From: Dendrolimus kikuchii
Lineage: Eukaryota; Arthropoda; Insecta; Lepidoptera; Lasiocampidae
Reading direction: 5' to 3'
Length of the DNA: 64,000 nucleotides
Assembly: GCA_019925095.2 (NCBI GenBank)
Contig: CM034401.1
Location: forward strand, 18,508,338-18,572,337
Numbering within the stretch: the stretch's first letter is position 1; the number at the start of each line of letters is the position of its first letter. The notes under the pieces were generated by a model. The model made no database searches, was not told the origin of the DNA, and saw only the letters and a program-made list of their open reading frames with translations. A program made the translations under genes and the position numbers. Positions 45,531 to 56,745 of the stretch are shown piece after piece.

Positions 45531-46006
45531 CTCGGAAAAAACGAATTGCTTTTGATTGTTTTATAAAATATACTAAACCTGTTTGTAAAAAATCGATTCA
45601 CGTTCAAGAAAGCTACAAAAATACTCAAAAGGTAGCCCTCATATTTACCTATTTGTATGTATGACACTATCAAACAGATCATACCGTAAATAATACGCAT
45701 AATGGAATATTATATCCTTTTGATTATTTAATACATTATGGAGTATATGATATGGAGTGCCAGAATATTGCTTTAATTATATCGACATTAAAAGCGAAAT
45801 CTGATAAGAGGAAAACATAATGATGTACCAGTTTTTCTCCGTAATATTATTGTGACATTTCTTAATAATGATTAGTCTTAGTATTACGAATGTATCTATC
45901 TAATGATTTTCCTAAGAACATGCGGTTTTTGTTTGTAGAAATGTTATTGTATTATGATAAAGGAAACAATTGGCAGACCAATATTATTGTATATATGTAT
46001 TGTTAC
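45531..46006. other. unassigned DNA
   Basis: Nothing recognised. Confidence 0.35.
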
Positions 46007-46115
46007 ACAATAATTCGTTACTCCAGAGAGCTACTACGACATGTGCATCCAACCAAAGTCGAAGTGAGTATGACCTCTCGTTACTACGCCCGCTCGCTTT
46101 TATATCTGAGTAAAG
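46007..46115 (+). repeat. dispersed repeat, shared with 1.8 and 13.5 kb
   Basis: ACAATAATTCGTTACTCCAG, AGAGCTACTACGACATGTGC and TCGTTACTACGCCCGCTCGC correspond to the 13471-13980 unit and its right flank. Confidence 0.6.
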
Positions 46116-46275
46116 GTTCCGACAGCCGTTGCCCTGCCCTGAAAAAATAAAAATCTAGGATCCGATCCCAGCGCCACCTACCGGTTCCAATTGTGAATTT
46201 TAGTCGTTTTTAAGTTATATTATGTTATTACAATAATAGGTGGCACTACTTGGAACAAATGTTATTAACAGTATA

Positions 46276-46620
46276 TCCCCAAGCTTAAACAACTTACGCT
46301 TGTATTGTGCGTAATAATACAACGGACTACTCTGGGGCCGATCATAGACAACCATATGTGACGTAGTAGTATATAGTAAACAACGAATAGTTCTTATATA
46401 AAATTTACCATTACATCGATCACAATCATAGGCCTATAAGACTTTGGACAATCACTTAGTGAAATTGGCATGTCTAGTTATACTGGTAGTTGTAAGACAG
46501 CATAAATTTTCACTTTGATACTTCTAATGTTCATCATATGAATCTGCGTAAAAGGCCTCTTTAGTCCCTTATACCTGGAACCTCTGTGTTCTATTGAGCT
46601 AGGCCGGCAATATACATATG
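46276..46620 (-). mobile_element. SINE-B copy split by another repeat
   Basis: The plus strand has TATCCCCAAGCTTAAACAAC to CTCTGGGGCCGATCATAGAC (reverse of the SINE-B body), then 46370-46560 which matches the dispersed repeat at 7040-7330, then TACCTGGAACCTCTGTG and TTGAGCTAGGCCGGC (reverse of the tRNA-like head). I infer a diverged SINE-B with an insertion. Confidence 0.5.
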
Positions 46621-47052
46621 CCTAACATTCGTTCGTTCAAAGAGTAATGAGAATTTCTAATATTGAAGGACGGGTAAAATCAAACTTGATAACTTCACCA
46701 AAAGTCATTTCACACGACTTCCTTCAACGTTCGCTACTAGGATGTTGAGCTTGAGTTCCGCACGTAACGTTTTGCGTCGCATGTCGCACTCAGTTGGGAT
46801 TCAATCACGCGCCTTTGCCGCGTTTTAGCGTTCCACAGAAACATTTATGTCATTTTTCAATAGAATAGAGAATAGGGAAGTGGATGTTTTATTGTTTTTT
46901 TCACCTTCTTTACTATTTTGGGTAAGGCAGAGGGTTTTATTTTATATTTTCTTCCTGTCTCTAATTTTATTAGCTCTATAGAGTATTTTTATGTATCTAT
47001 CTCCTTTTAACTATTTTTTTATTACTTTCTAATACGTATATGTATATAACTA
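46621..47052. other. unassigned DNA
   Basis: Nothing recognised. Confidence 0.35.
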
Positions 47053-48311
47053 GTCTTGCCATAAATATTGTAACAAAGAATTTTTTTTCTATTGCAAATA
47101 ACATTTAGAAGTTTTACAGTGTCTTAGTTTAATACATAAATATAAAACAATTTAAAATATAAAAAGCTTATTCGAAGTGGTCTCCATTGACTGCAATACA
47201 GTCCTTTAAACGTTGAGGCCAGTTATCAATACAAGCACGTACTCTTTCCATGCGAAAATTCTTCACTGCCAATCGTATGGATTGTTTTAGGGACTCCAAA
47301 TTATCATAGCGTTTAGAGCAAGCCGTACTCTCTAAAACTGATCATAAATCATAATCCAGCGGATTAAGATCGGGACTAGACGGCGGCCAGTCTTCAGCTC
47401 TGATGAAGTCTGAAACGTTCGTTTCCAATCAAGCCTGCGTGGACCGAGCTTTATGACCCGGCGCCGAGTCTTGCTGGAAGGACCATTCTTGGTTATTGAA
47501 CATGGTGTTGTTAAGGGGCTTAACTACCTTGCCAAGAATAGTATCTTGATACACTTGTGCCGATGTTTTGATACCTTTTTCACAAAAATACGGCTCAGTC
47601 ACTCCTTCATAGCTAACACCCCACCAAACAATCACTGAATACGGATAATGCCCACGTTGCACTCTGTCGACTAATTGAGCATAAATACGGTCATTTTGTT
47701 TGTAAAAATTTTCTCATCCGTAAACAATATTTTTCTGTGACCTCCCTTTGCGTACGTACCGCTTCAGTAGTTGTTTTAATTTTACCACCCTATTCATTTT
47801 TAAATTATGAGTTAAGAAATAACCAGTGCGTCGCTTATAGGTTGCAAGTCCCAAGTCATCTTTTAAAATACGCGACATAGTTCTAGGTGATATCTTCACC
47901 TCCCGAGATAAAATCTTTTGCTTTCGGATAGGATTTCTTCGAATTATTTCCCTTACTGCTTTGACTACCTTTTTCGTACGAACACTACGTGGGCGGCCAG
48001 ATCTTTTTCTGTCACAAACAGAGGAGATCTCATTGTACCTATTAATAGCCCGGTACACACACATTTGACTAATACCAAGCGTATGGAGAGTTTTAAAAAT
48101 TTCATTTGACTTCATATCTGCTTTGTGTAATGCAATCACAGTGATTCGGGTCTCTTTATCGCCCCACTCCATTTTAATATCGCAAAATGTTGTACAATGT
48201 ATTGGCGCCAAAATGAGAAAACACAATGAACAATCATATAAACATGACAGATTCCAAATTCAAATGTAATATTTTGTTTCTTTTTAATTGTACCAGTATT
48301 TATGGCCAGAC
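47053..48311 (-). mobile_element. maT-type mariner, nearly full length, inactive
   Basis: The ends GTCTTGCCATAAATATTG (47053 on) and, in reverse complement from 48311, GTCTGGCCATAAATACTGGT are imperfect terminal inverted repeats of about 25 bp. TA at 47051-47052 and 48312-48313 is the target duplication of Tc1/mariner elements. The length of 1.26 kb is normal. The transposase relic is inside on the minus strand. Confidence 0.9.
47168..48172 (-). pseudogene. maT (DD37D) mariner transposase, broken
   Basis: ATG at 48172-48170 and stop TAA at 47170-47168 give a span of 335 codons, near normal for the family. The N-terminal part has two helix-turn-helix-like segments joined by a GRPR hook (K-R-S-G-R-P-R-S). 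Catalytic Asp codons sit at 47716-47718 (FTDE), 47468-47470 (QQDSAPGH) and 47354-47356 (NPLDY); the last two are 37 residues apart, the DD37D signature. Defects: a frameshift near 47735, another near 47690, and two TGG-to-TGA-type stops at 47431-47429 and 47344-47342. The ORFs 47714-48226 and 47429-47662 are its two halves. Only a dead relic is implied. Confidence 0.85.
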
Positions 48312-48329
48312 TAAGTATATAGGTAGTCT

Positions 48330-48496
48330 TGCCCTGAAAAAATTTAGAACCAGATTATTTAATGAAATATAGCCTATATTATTCAGGAATAATGTAGCAT
48401 TCTAATGGAGAAAGGATTTTTGAAATCGATACAGTGGTTTTGGAGTTTATTCGTAACAAACATACAAATATTTCTTCTTTATAATATTAGTATAGA
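48330..48496 (-). mobile_element. Helitron-like fragment (H1)
   Basis: Minus strand starts TCTATACTAATATTATAAAG and the body has ATAATGTAGCATTCTAATGG (plus strand), as at 3358-3567. The CTAG end is missing; it abuts the maT element. Confidence 0.5.
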
Positions 48497-48950
48497 AGTA
48501 TAGATATAGATTAATTTATACAAAAACTTTTAATATACGGAGCCCACTTTCGTCACTTTAACGACAATCTTAACCGGGACTTTTATACGTTTAACATTAT
48601 ATCCGGTTGTACGGGCGCGAGGGCGCCAGCGGCAGCGGCAGGAAAACATTGGTGCGGGGAAATTGCGTTTCCGCAGCGTGCGCGCGGCCACGCCGGGGTC
48701 GGCTCTAATTTGATGAATAATTGCGGAACCGCGTGCTCCTGCTCTCACTTTACGGCTTAAGCTTCGTGAAAGGATCGTGTACAGGTGAAGAAAATAAAAC
48801 AATCCTGAAAATCTTTCAGCGGAAATTAGTTTGAACATGCTCTGTTAATTAGTTTGCTAAATATAGAATACTAGGGCTCTCTTCGTGGCTTCGCTCGCGA
48901 AAGCACCCCACTTGTAACCTGCAGGAATCTATCCGAAATTAATAAGATAC
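48497..48950. other. unassigned DNA
   Basis: A GC-rich patch at 48600-48690 and a 102-codon minus ORF (48530-48838) without known motif. Nothing else. Confidence 0.3.
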
Positions 48951-49262
48951 TTTTTTTTATCGCATGAGTTCAGCAGACCGGAAGACAGCCTACATGATGG
49001 AAAGCGGCTACCATAGTCTATGGACATTTGTAACGCCAAGGGTGCTGCCAGTTTGCTACCGCTCTCTAAAGGGAAACTGGAACCTGGCCACTAATGACGG
49101 AACACAGCTCTACGTTGTTACAGCAGTATACTCTAGACCAGAGGTGGTAGCCATCTAGACGAGCAAATACTCTACCACCTGCCTGTGGGTTGTTTTGTCA
49201 CCTCTTACGACAGGCCGCCCGGTCGCAGGAAATTGTATTCTTTCTCCGTTCTTGTGCGGATA
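48951..49262 (-). mobile_element. SINE-A, full length, diverged
   Basis: Plus strand from TTTTTTTTATCGCATGAGTT to CTTTCTCCGTTCTTGTGCGG. All modules are present with scattered changes. Confidence 0.85.
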
Positions 49263-50014
49263 GAATTTTAAGAGCGAACAATCATACAGGTTCTTAGCAT
49301 TAAATTTTATCTACACGCGCTAGATTACATTTTTGTGTAGGCGTTAGTCGCCCTCGGAAAATTCTGATGCATTCCCCACTTACGCTATCTCATGTTTTCC
49401 TATATCCATTATAGATATGTAGACTATATACGTACATATCAAACAGCAAATAAGGTGTTTTTTTTTGTGAAAGCGTAACAGACAAGAGTTCAAATCTCAG
49501 TAACATTCGTAGCTAAATAACTATAGCATTACTCGCCGCCGAGAATTCGAAACTACGCACAAACAAATCAAATATTTCACAGAATACGTCATACATTCAC
49601 ATTCACGATTTCCCTCTATCGTATCCGATAAATATTCCCCCCCATACAACATTAACGGGCCGTCACTTTATTTTTCCCATCGAAGTGAAAATGTAACCAC
49701 ACTTTGAAAACAAATAGACGGAAAAAACATTGGGGATGATCGCCAATCGACGACAGTCACGAATGAAAAATGTCTCGAGGATAGGAAGGTTGAAAGGGTG
49801 TTCTTGTTCTGCCACATTTGTCGTATTTTAGAAATATAAAACAAACGAAAGAGATGGAAGACTATAATCCTTTCCTTATACTCACACTTCTTCTCTATGT
49901 TTTACATAGTAATAAAAAAGTCGCTTTCCGCGGTTGGCCGTTTGTCTGTGTCACGTTTTATTTTATTTAGATTCGGTTTGAAAACATAAATATATATATG
50001 TATATACATATTTT
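49263..50014. other. unassigned DNA
   Basis: Nothing recognised. Confidence 0.35.
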
Positions 50015-50550
50015 TATGGGTTGCGGGACTCGAATTAAGATGCCGTTAGAATTATTATAGACTTTATTAGAACTATACAAACACGTATAACACAGATACA
50101 AATATAACCGAACATAACAAATCCAAACGTAATGCAGAAGGTCGTAATTCAATAAAACGCGCAAAGTCCGTCAATATTAGATTCCCGAATGTACACACGT
50201 CACGACTTGATCGTGATTCTCGCTCAGCTGACCCCCTCTCTCAATCAGGCCATCATTTTTTACTGCACAAATGCAAATGTGCTCGTCCGATAACGTCGAC
50301 CGAATTGCCTAGAATCAGCTTGTACTTTATAATCCGTAACAACTGGCTAATGGCCTGCAAGCGGCTGTAAACGAGTACAATAAAACAATAGGCTGTTTTT
50401 CACAATACTAGAAATGTATGCCAATAAATAAGTAAACAAAAGAAGACGATCATAAAAGGATTACAATTAGTTCAAATGCCGACAGGTAATAAAATGTGCT
50501 TTTACAGACTGTACGTGGAATTTGTCTTTGTCGAAGCCTAAGTTGTAACA
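50015..50550 (-). mobile_element. solo LTR, copy 3
   Basis: Begins at GGGTTGCGGGACTCGAATTA (the first few bases of TGTTACGAGTT are lost) and ends AGTTGTAACA. Same order as copies 1 and 2 and uninterrupted. Confidence 0.7.
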
Positions 50551-51340
50551 GTATTGTAGGATTTGCTATTAAACGCTTGTATTCAAATTCCTGCGATTCA
50601 AAAATGCTCGTCTAAACGTCACTGTAAATCGTGAGTGTCAATCAAATCGACATCCCAACACGTCTACGAGTGGCGCCACCGTCCATACGATACTGCATTT
50701 CACTCTCTTCAAATCAAAAGTCAACGAGCTATCGATGAGTCGAATCTAATTATTTAGAAGCGCATTTTTCAAAGTTATCAAACATTCAATCGAACATATC
50801 ATATATATTTGTGTTTTCAAATCAAAATGTTGTCCGCTAAGATATCATAAAAAACACCCCTAGATGTAGCATCAAATGGTTAGAATAGCAACACTGATGC
50901 TATGACAGGTAGGTGGTTTAGAAGATGCGGCAAGACACTCCCTCCAAACAGGTCTATTGAAGGTTTTTGTGTTAACTTTCAGCCTATTTTGTCCATAATC
51001 AGTGTTGAAGTTGTAAATATCAAACTATTATGCTGCCGTCGGCTACGTTTTCATGGAAACACCACGTCACCGATTTGATGATATTTGGAATACCAATGTA
51101 TATAGTCCCAATACAGAGAGTGGGGTTAATTAAGAGTTAATGTTCTATATATCCTGTGTGACAGAAGATGTATGTCAGAATAGAGGAGTGTAGAAGGAAA
51201 AGACATATTATGCCGACCCCAATTAATTGGTATATAGTGAAAGAAAAGAAAAGACAAGAAATATCCTGGAATATGGGATGGTATTTTTTGCAGGATGGAC
51301 CAGAAATTTCTGGGGGGCGAATGGCGCCTAGATAGATTTT
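50551..51340. other. unassigned DNA with a repeat fragment
   Basis: 51166-51270 (AAGGAAAAGACATATTATGC, CGACCCCAATTAATTGG) is the inverted form of the repeat at 51690-51760. Nothing else recognised. Confidence 0.35.
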
Positions 51341-51662
51341 TATCCGTGCAGGAACGGAGAAAGAATACAATTTCCTGCGGCCGGGCGGCCTGTCGTAAGA
51401 GGCGACAAAACCACCGACAGCCAGGTGGTAGGGCATTTGCCCGACTGGATGGCTACCACCCCTGGTCTAAAGTATGTCACCATAACAACCTTGAGTTGTG
51501 TTCCGAAATCAGTGACCAGGTTCCAGTCTCCCTTAAGAGAGCAGCAGCGCATTTGTAGCACTTTCGGTGTTGCAAATGTCCATAGGCGATGGTAACCGCT
51601 TTCCATCAAGTGGGCCGTCTGCCTGTCTGCTGAACTCCTGCAATAAAAAAATTAAAAAAAAA
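51341..51662 (+). mobile_element. SINE-A, full length
   Basis: From TATCCGTGCAGGAACGGAG to CTCCTGCAATAAAAAAATTA with a long A-rich tail. Complete. Confidence 0.9.
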
Positions 51663-51689
51663 GATAAAAAAAAAACAATATCTCTCTCG

Positions 51690-51830
51690 GTTTTCTTTCA
51701 CCTCTTCTCAATTATCTGGGATCGGCACAATATATCTTTTCCTTCCATACTCTAGTGGAGTATGGATACTTCGACTGTCTTGTTCTTGCATACTTTGACT
51801 GTCTTGTTCTTGCATACTTCGACTGTCACC
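51690..51830 (+). repeat. dispersed repeat and short tandem array
   Basis: GGGATCGGCACAATATATCT and CCTTCCATACTC match 24870-24910. A 24-bp unit (TACTTCGACTGTCTTGTTCT plus TGCA) is repeated about 2.6 times at 51765-51825. Confidence 0.6.
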
Positions 51831-52435
51831 ATTATTATTATTCCATCTATATTTTGTGGCCTACCTGTACATTTGTACATATGACTTTTTTCCCCACCTC
51901 ATTACATGCCTTACCACCTCAATCTTAGGCCTCTCAATTTTTCAGTCGCGAGTGCAACTTTCAAAGCATATGTACTCATTTGCAGTCAATATAAACTTGG
52001 AGCAAAGCTCTAGTTCCTTATAAGGTATGATTAAGGGTTCAATACTCAGTAAAACCGCATCAAGGTATGTTAAGACGGTAACCCTGTAACGCCGGATAGC
52101 AATGTAAGCTATCCGCGAAATGTGTCGCTGCCCTTAGACGACGTAATCGGGTGTAGTATATAAAGCACTCGGCGTCGTGTCAAGTGAATTGATGTGGTAC
52201 GGAACCTTGCGAGGTATTCTGATTTCAATAATATTCGACGGTCGGGACAAGAAATGACGGTACGCACGGCTATTTAGGTCGCAATGGAAAATTATGATAT
52301 ATTTTTTTATGTTTTAGAACTCCAAGGTATCTCGATCGACATCAGTTTTAATACAAACTTGTGGTCGCCCATTGAGCGAAATTCGACCATAATTAATTTA
52401 AATTATAAGTTTTAACATTATTAATTGCAGATATA
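51831..52435. other. unassigned DNA
   Basis: Nothing recognised. Confidence 0.35.
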
Positions 52436-52699
52436 GTGATGCTAAGTAAAATTGCACAGTCTAAAATAGACTCGCCTTATTTATTATCTAAAATATGTTT
52501 AAAAGTGCCAACAAGACGATTCCGAAAACCAATACAATTGTTTGTTCCTCGAATATGTAGTAATTATAGGGCAAATTCTTATTTTAATCGTGTGTCAAAT
52601 AACTATAATCTTTTAGCTGTTACACATGATATAGATTTATTTATTAGTAATCCACAGAATCTTAAGAGGGCCCTGGTAAAACATTGGTCTGAAAATTAA
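52436..52699 (+). pseudogene. LINE-like C-terminal fragment, frame intact
   Basis: An 87-codon frame (GTG/ATG at 52436-52441, stop 52697-52699) encodes KIDSPYLLSKICLKVPTRR, FRKPIQLFVPRICSNYRANS, then F-N-R-V and DIDLF near the end. The pattern S-P-LL..I...VP.R..R, then a NY..NS motif, resembles the end of CR1/jockey-type reverse transcriptases. No stop interrupts it, and the start of homology follows ATTAATTGCAG, which looks like an intron acceptor but may be the 5' truncation point. A host exon cannot be excluded. Confidence 0.5.
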
Positions 52700-52973
52700 C
52701 AAGTTTCATGTAATAGGTCAGTTTTAAAATATTTCTTTTTTAATTTCTTCTTCCTAATTTAATTTATAAAACGTAAAATATTCACTAGCAAGTATTATAG
52801 CTAGCTACATGTGGAAACATTTAAATGGTTATAGACATTTAGTAGTATTTACTCAGTTATAAACCGTTTGTTTTCCGAACAAAATAAAATAAAAATAAAT
52901 AAAAAATTAAGGTTCTATTGTCAAAGACTATACTTCTATAATCACAGATTTTGCCAAAGCTACACTATTAATT
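52700..52973. other. AT-rich DNA
   Basis: No feature recognised; may hold the 3' UTR of the LINE relic. Confidence 0.35.
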
Positions 52974-52983
52974 TTAATTTGAC

Positions 52984-53225
52984 GGCCTCTGTGATTGAGC
53001 GGGCTAAGCCTGTGCCGGCCTACCTCGCTGCAACGTAGAGGCTCCGGGTTCGATTCCTGGTATAGTAAATTTCGGAAACGTATTTTCTCCGTTATTTACT
53101 AGGGTCTGGGTGTCTGGGATCGGCCCCAGAGTAGTCCGTTGTATATTACCCATAACACAAGCGTAACTTGCTTAATTTGGGGATATACAATGTGTGTGTT
53201 TGTCTGCCGATTATAAGTTTATAAG
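52984..53225 (+). mobile_element. tRNA-derived SINE (SINE-B), copy 2
   Basis: Box A-like TGATTGAGCGG (52992-53002), box B GGTTCGATTCC (53047-53057), body GGGATCGGCCCCAGAGTAGT and GGGGATATACAATGTGTGTG as in copy 1. TTAATTTGAC repeats at 52974-52983 and 53226-53235. The tail is not A-rich here. Confidence 0.85.
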
Positions 53226-53235
53226 TTAATTTGAC

Positions 53236-53757
53236 TTTAATAATAAACAAAAGAGTATATTATAGGTATGCAAGTGTGTATCAAATACGTGTAATGATTT
53301 TTTTTATTGATTCGATGTATTTTTTATGCATAATTTAAAAAAAATTATTAGCATTCTGCACTCCTTCTCTATATAAACTATAAGTGTGCGAAATTTTATA
53401 CTCATCCGTCCGCGCAATTTTCGTAAAAAGGGGTACAAAGTTTTTGCTTCACGTATTAATATAATTATTACATTTTAATACAAGTTACATTGGTTTAAAT
53501 TTTAATTAACTACCATTGTAAATGTAAAATCGGAGTTTCAAGATAAAAGTAACTAATTTTTAAATATTTTTTTTATGTCTTTAATTATATTTTAAAATGA
53601 CGATCTCAAGCCTCCATATTTAGAAAAACCGACGATATAACACACCAAGCATATCCGAGACGCAGTTTGTATTTTACTTTAAAAGTTTGTAGGAGTTGGT
53701 TGGTTTGTTAATAATCAATTGATTAACATGTCGATAAATATGTAGTTTTAAGATTCT
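53236..53757. other. AT-rich DNA
   Basis: Nothing recognised. Confidence 0.35.
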
Positions 53758-53865
53758 TCCACATTCTCGCGAGAACACCGTGACAACATCGCGAGAAAAG
53801 CACGGGATACGAGAACGTGGAATTGGTTCGCATGGTCTTGCTATATGTTCTCACGAGAATGTGGA
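53758..53865. repeat. inverted repeat, 108-bp hairpin
   Basis: Arms TCCACATTCTCGCGAGAACA and TGTTCTCACGAGAATGTGGA (one mismatch) with a 68-nt loop rich in GAGAAC/CGAGAA motifs. No coding. Could be a small MITE or a transcribed hairpin. Confidence 0.6.
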
Positions 53866-54101
53866 GCACCCATTACAAAATTATTTATAAACATATTACA
53901 TTTATACAAACGTATTTATTTTGTGATCTTAATCAGACCTCTCAGTCGACTGACGCGTCAACGTAATCACGGCAATCTACTCTCATATTCATTATATATA
54001 TTTTCTGAGAAATATTCATCTCTATTTAGTAATATTATGTTGGGTGTATAACGCGCTTACGTAGCGCCGTTCAAAGTAACATTCAATGTAAAAGTAATTT
54101 T

Positions 54102-54436
54102 ATAATAAATCTACGTTTTAACGGTTTTCAGCGCGGTAATTTACTTGACTTTTGTTATTCTGACGTTTCGGCCACTTTTCAGTAGCCGTGATCACGGAAG
54201 ACAAAGATGTCAAGTGTCATCGAGTATTGTTAAAGTTTTATTTAGCCTACCGCTAACTTGTTCATTTTAATTATTTAGTTTTAATTCTGTTTATGGTTAT
54301 TATGTACTCTATAGGAGACTAATCTAATTTAGTGGCCGAAATGTCGGAATAACAAAATTCAAATAAATTACCGCGCTTAAAACTGTTAAAACGTAGTTTT
54401 ATTATGTATACAAGTCGCGAAAACTTAAGAAAATAT
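54102..54436 (+). mobile_element. Penelope-like element, short copy 2
   Basis: Direct repeats TAAAAGTAATTTT at 54089-54101 and 54437-54449 bound it. Inverted ends CTACGTTTTAACGGTTTTCA and (reverse complement) CTACGTTTTAACAGTTTTAA, then a tail TGTATACAAGTCGCGAAAAC. The interior is as in 24096-24523 but shorter. No coding. Confidence 0.75.
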
Positions 54437-54449
54437 TAAAAGTAATTTT

Positions 54450-54890
54450 GTTTAAATATTCGGTTTATTATATATTATTATAATAAAAAAACAAAGCATT
54501 CTAGTGTTTAAAGACTTCTACTGATAGGTACGAGCACATTTTATGGAAACAGTCAGTATACCCGTTCCCAAGGCATGGAACCGGTTTATAACTAACCGGT
54601 TTTATTTTGTTATAACCGGTTTTAGTCAACCATTTTGTTCGGAGTGTAAACTTTAAAGAATGTGTTCTATAAACTTGAATAAGCAGTTTATTCTGCGAAA
54701 AGAGAAAGTATCATTCTATCAATCTCAACATGTTTGTATGCGACTGAAAACTTGCTGTACCACATGGCTGAGCTTTGGCGGTGTTCGGCAAGAACTGTTC
54801 GAAATCGTTTGAAACTGGTTTATTCAACAACACTTGTTTAAAGGAATATTGTATTAAAAAAAGCCGTTTAAACGAGCTTAAAGTTTTTCA
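54450..54890. other. unassigned DNA
   Basis: AACCGGTTT occurs three times at 54590-54625. Nothing else recognised. Confidence 0.35.
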
Positions 54891-55314
54891 TTTTATTTTT
54901 TTATTGCAGAAGTTCAGCAGAAAGAATCCAGGTGGTAGGGTATTAGCCCGACTGGATGGCTACCACCCCTGGTCTAGAGTATGCCGCCATAACAGCCTTG
55001 AGTTGTGTTCCGGCATTAGTGACCATGTTCCAGTCACCCTTAAGAGAGCAGCAGCGCATTTGGAACCGGGCCGTCTGCCTGTCTGCTGAACTCATGCAAT
55101 ATAAAAAAAAAGACAGACGGCCCAATTGATGGAAAGCGGTTACCATCGCCTATGGACATTTGCAACACCAAAGGTGCTACAAATGCGCTGCTGCTCTCTT
55201 AAGGGAGACTGGAACCTGGACACTAATGCCGTAATACAACCCAAGGTTGTTATGGCGGCATACTTTAGACCAGGGGTGGTAGCCATCCAGTCGGGCAAAT
55301 GCCCTACCACCTGG
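54891..55314 (-). mobile_element. SINE-A short form, interrupted
   Basis: The minus-sense copy lies at 54891-54921 and 55112-55314. At its 5' end it stops at CCTACCACCTGG, so it lacks the head. An opposite copy occupies 54922-55111. Confidence 0.85.
54922..55111 (+). mobile_element. SINE-A short form, nested and deleted
   Basis: Starts AATCCAGGTGGTAGGG, runs to GCAGCGCATTTGG, skips about 55 bases of the 3' module, and ends GGGCCGTCTGCCTGTCTGCT and an A tail. Inserted in the opposite direction into another SINE-A. Confidence 0.8.
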
Positions 55315-55429
55315 TGAAAGTGTGAACAAAACCGAAAAGTTCCTATATATACTTAGGCTCTAACTGGTGTGACATTTTGACCGGTTTCCAAGCCTTACCC
55401 GTCGCATTTATCCAGGACGGATTTACGGG

Positions 55430-55850
55430 TTTTGCGCGCACCTGTTATATCAATGTGTGCATGAAGAGATTAATGAAAGTTGATGAAGCGAAAAATATTT
55501 TTCAGGATCATAGCAAGTGGAGATCCAAGGTCTCTACCTTTTTTTTAACGAGGAGAAATCCTTTTCTATTCTATAGGGGAGTATGGGATTCCGCATGTTG
55601 GGTAGCACTAGTACCGCAAGCAAGTGTTCCGTCCTTCACGGTTATGCCAGGGCCACAAATATTGGTCCTAACCATCTTGCAGGCCCTGGCAAGTGGCGGC
55701 CATTAAGACCTCTTCCACTGCCGGGTGGCGGCATTAACGCGAATGACAGCCGTATTTGTTACACTTTCACGCTTCAGTTGGTCAACCGATCATCATTCAT
55801 AGCGGTCACTATTGTCGAGATTGTTTTCAACGACCATTGTGTGCTCATAA
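55430..55850 (+). pseudogene. LINE C-terminal piece and repeat fragment
   Basis: At about 55455-55545 the frame MKRLMKVDEAKNIFQDHSKW, RSKV resembles the NRRACM...W-R-S end of the (ATGT)n LINEs but is clearly another family. From 55540, CCTTTTTTTTAACGAGGAGA, GTATGGGATTCC and CGTCCTTCACGGTTATGCCA match 60180-60420. The join of the two could be one element or two. Confidence 0.45.
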
Positions 55851-56271
55851 AATGAATACGGGCTCAATAAAGCGTTTCTGAATATTAATAGACCGAGAGT
55901 ACCAAAACCGCATCAAGTTTCTGCAATACAATATTCGGTACAAACTAAGATCTCGATACTGGGGAGGTGTTGAATTGAAACTTACGAGTATCTTGTACCC
56001 CCAAGACTGTGTGCAACTATATCAAATAATTAAGTTACGAAACTGTTTACATATATGTAGATAATTAATATCACGCCTTGTTCGTGCAGGGGTAGGCATA
56101 GGTGATGGATTTCCACTTGCTATTAAGTAAATTAAGAATAAAAAAAACTAATGAAGTGTCTTTGGGATACGTAGTTGGAACGAAGTTTTCAAAGACCATC
56201 GAAAAGTATTAAAAAAAACTGCATGTATAGAAATAAATAAACAAATTGTATCAAAATATAGTAAATAGGTA
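55851..56271. other. unassigned DNA
   Basis: Nothing recognised. Confidence 0.35.
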
Positions 56272-56581
56272 CTAGCTTCTGCCCGCGACTTGGTCCGCGT
56301 GGAATAGTTACTTTGGACTAACGCTAACTTCTGTCACACATGATTTTTGCGAAACTAACCGATTACGCAGTGAAAGCTGTTAAAAGGAAAAATATCTCCG
56401 ATTTGAAACATTCTTCATTGGTGCTCCTATTGGTCTTAGCATGATGATATATAGCCTATAGCCTTCCTCGATAAATGGGCTATTTAACACTGAAAGAATT
56501 TTTCAAATCAGACCAGTAGTTCCTGAGATTAGCGCATTCAAGCAAACAAACAAACTCTTCAGCTTTATATATTAGTATAGA
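56272..56581 (-). mobile_element. Helitron-like element (H4)
   Basis: Minus strand: begins TCTATACTAATATATAAAGC and ends GTCGCGGGCAGAAGCTAG, between A and T. The body has GATGATATATAGCCTATAGC and AGTAGTTCCTGAGATTAGCG. A short GC stem (CGCG...CGCG) lies near the CTAG end, as expected for Helitrons. Confidence 0.65.
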
Positions 56582-56745
56582 TTATAAAAACTCGACATAA
56601 AATTAACTCGAAGTTAAAGACATACAGTCGAATTAAATGAGAACCCAGTCCATTTATTTTGAAGTCGGTTAAAAATAGAAAAGTATAATTATACAAAAAC
56701 ACATGTGCACACGAACGGCGACATCGCCCAAATGCGGCCGAATAG

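Noticed and set aside
54590..54625. AACCGGTTT cluster as an operator
   Set aside because: Three short occurrences in AT-rich DNA with no gene nearby; chance or slippage is enough.
55105..55314. Gene near 55.1 kb
   Set aside because: The open frames are SINE-A in two orientations.
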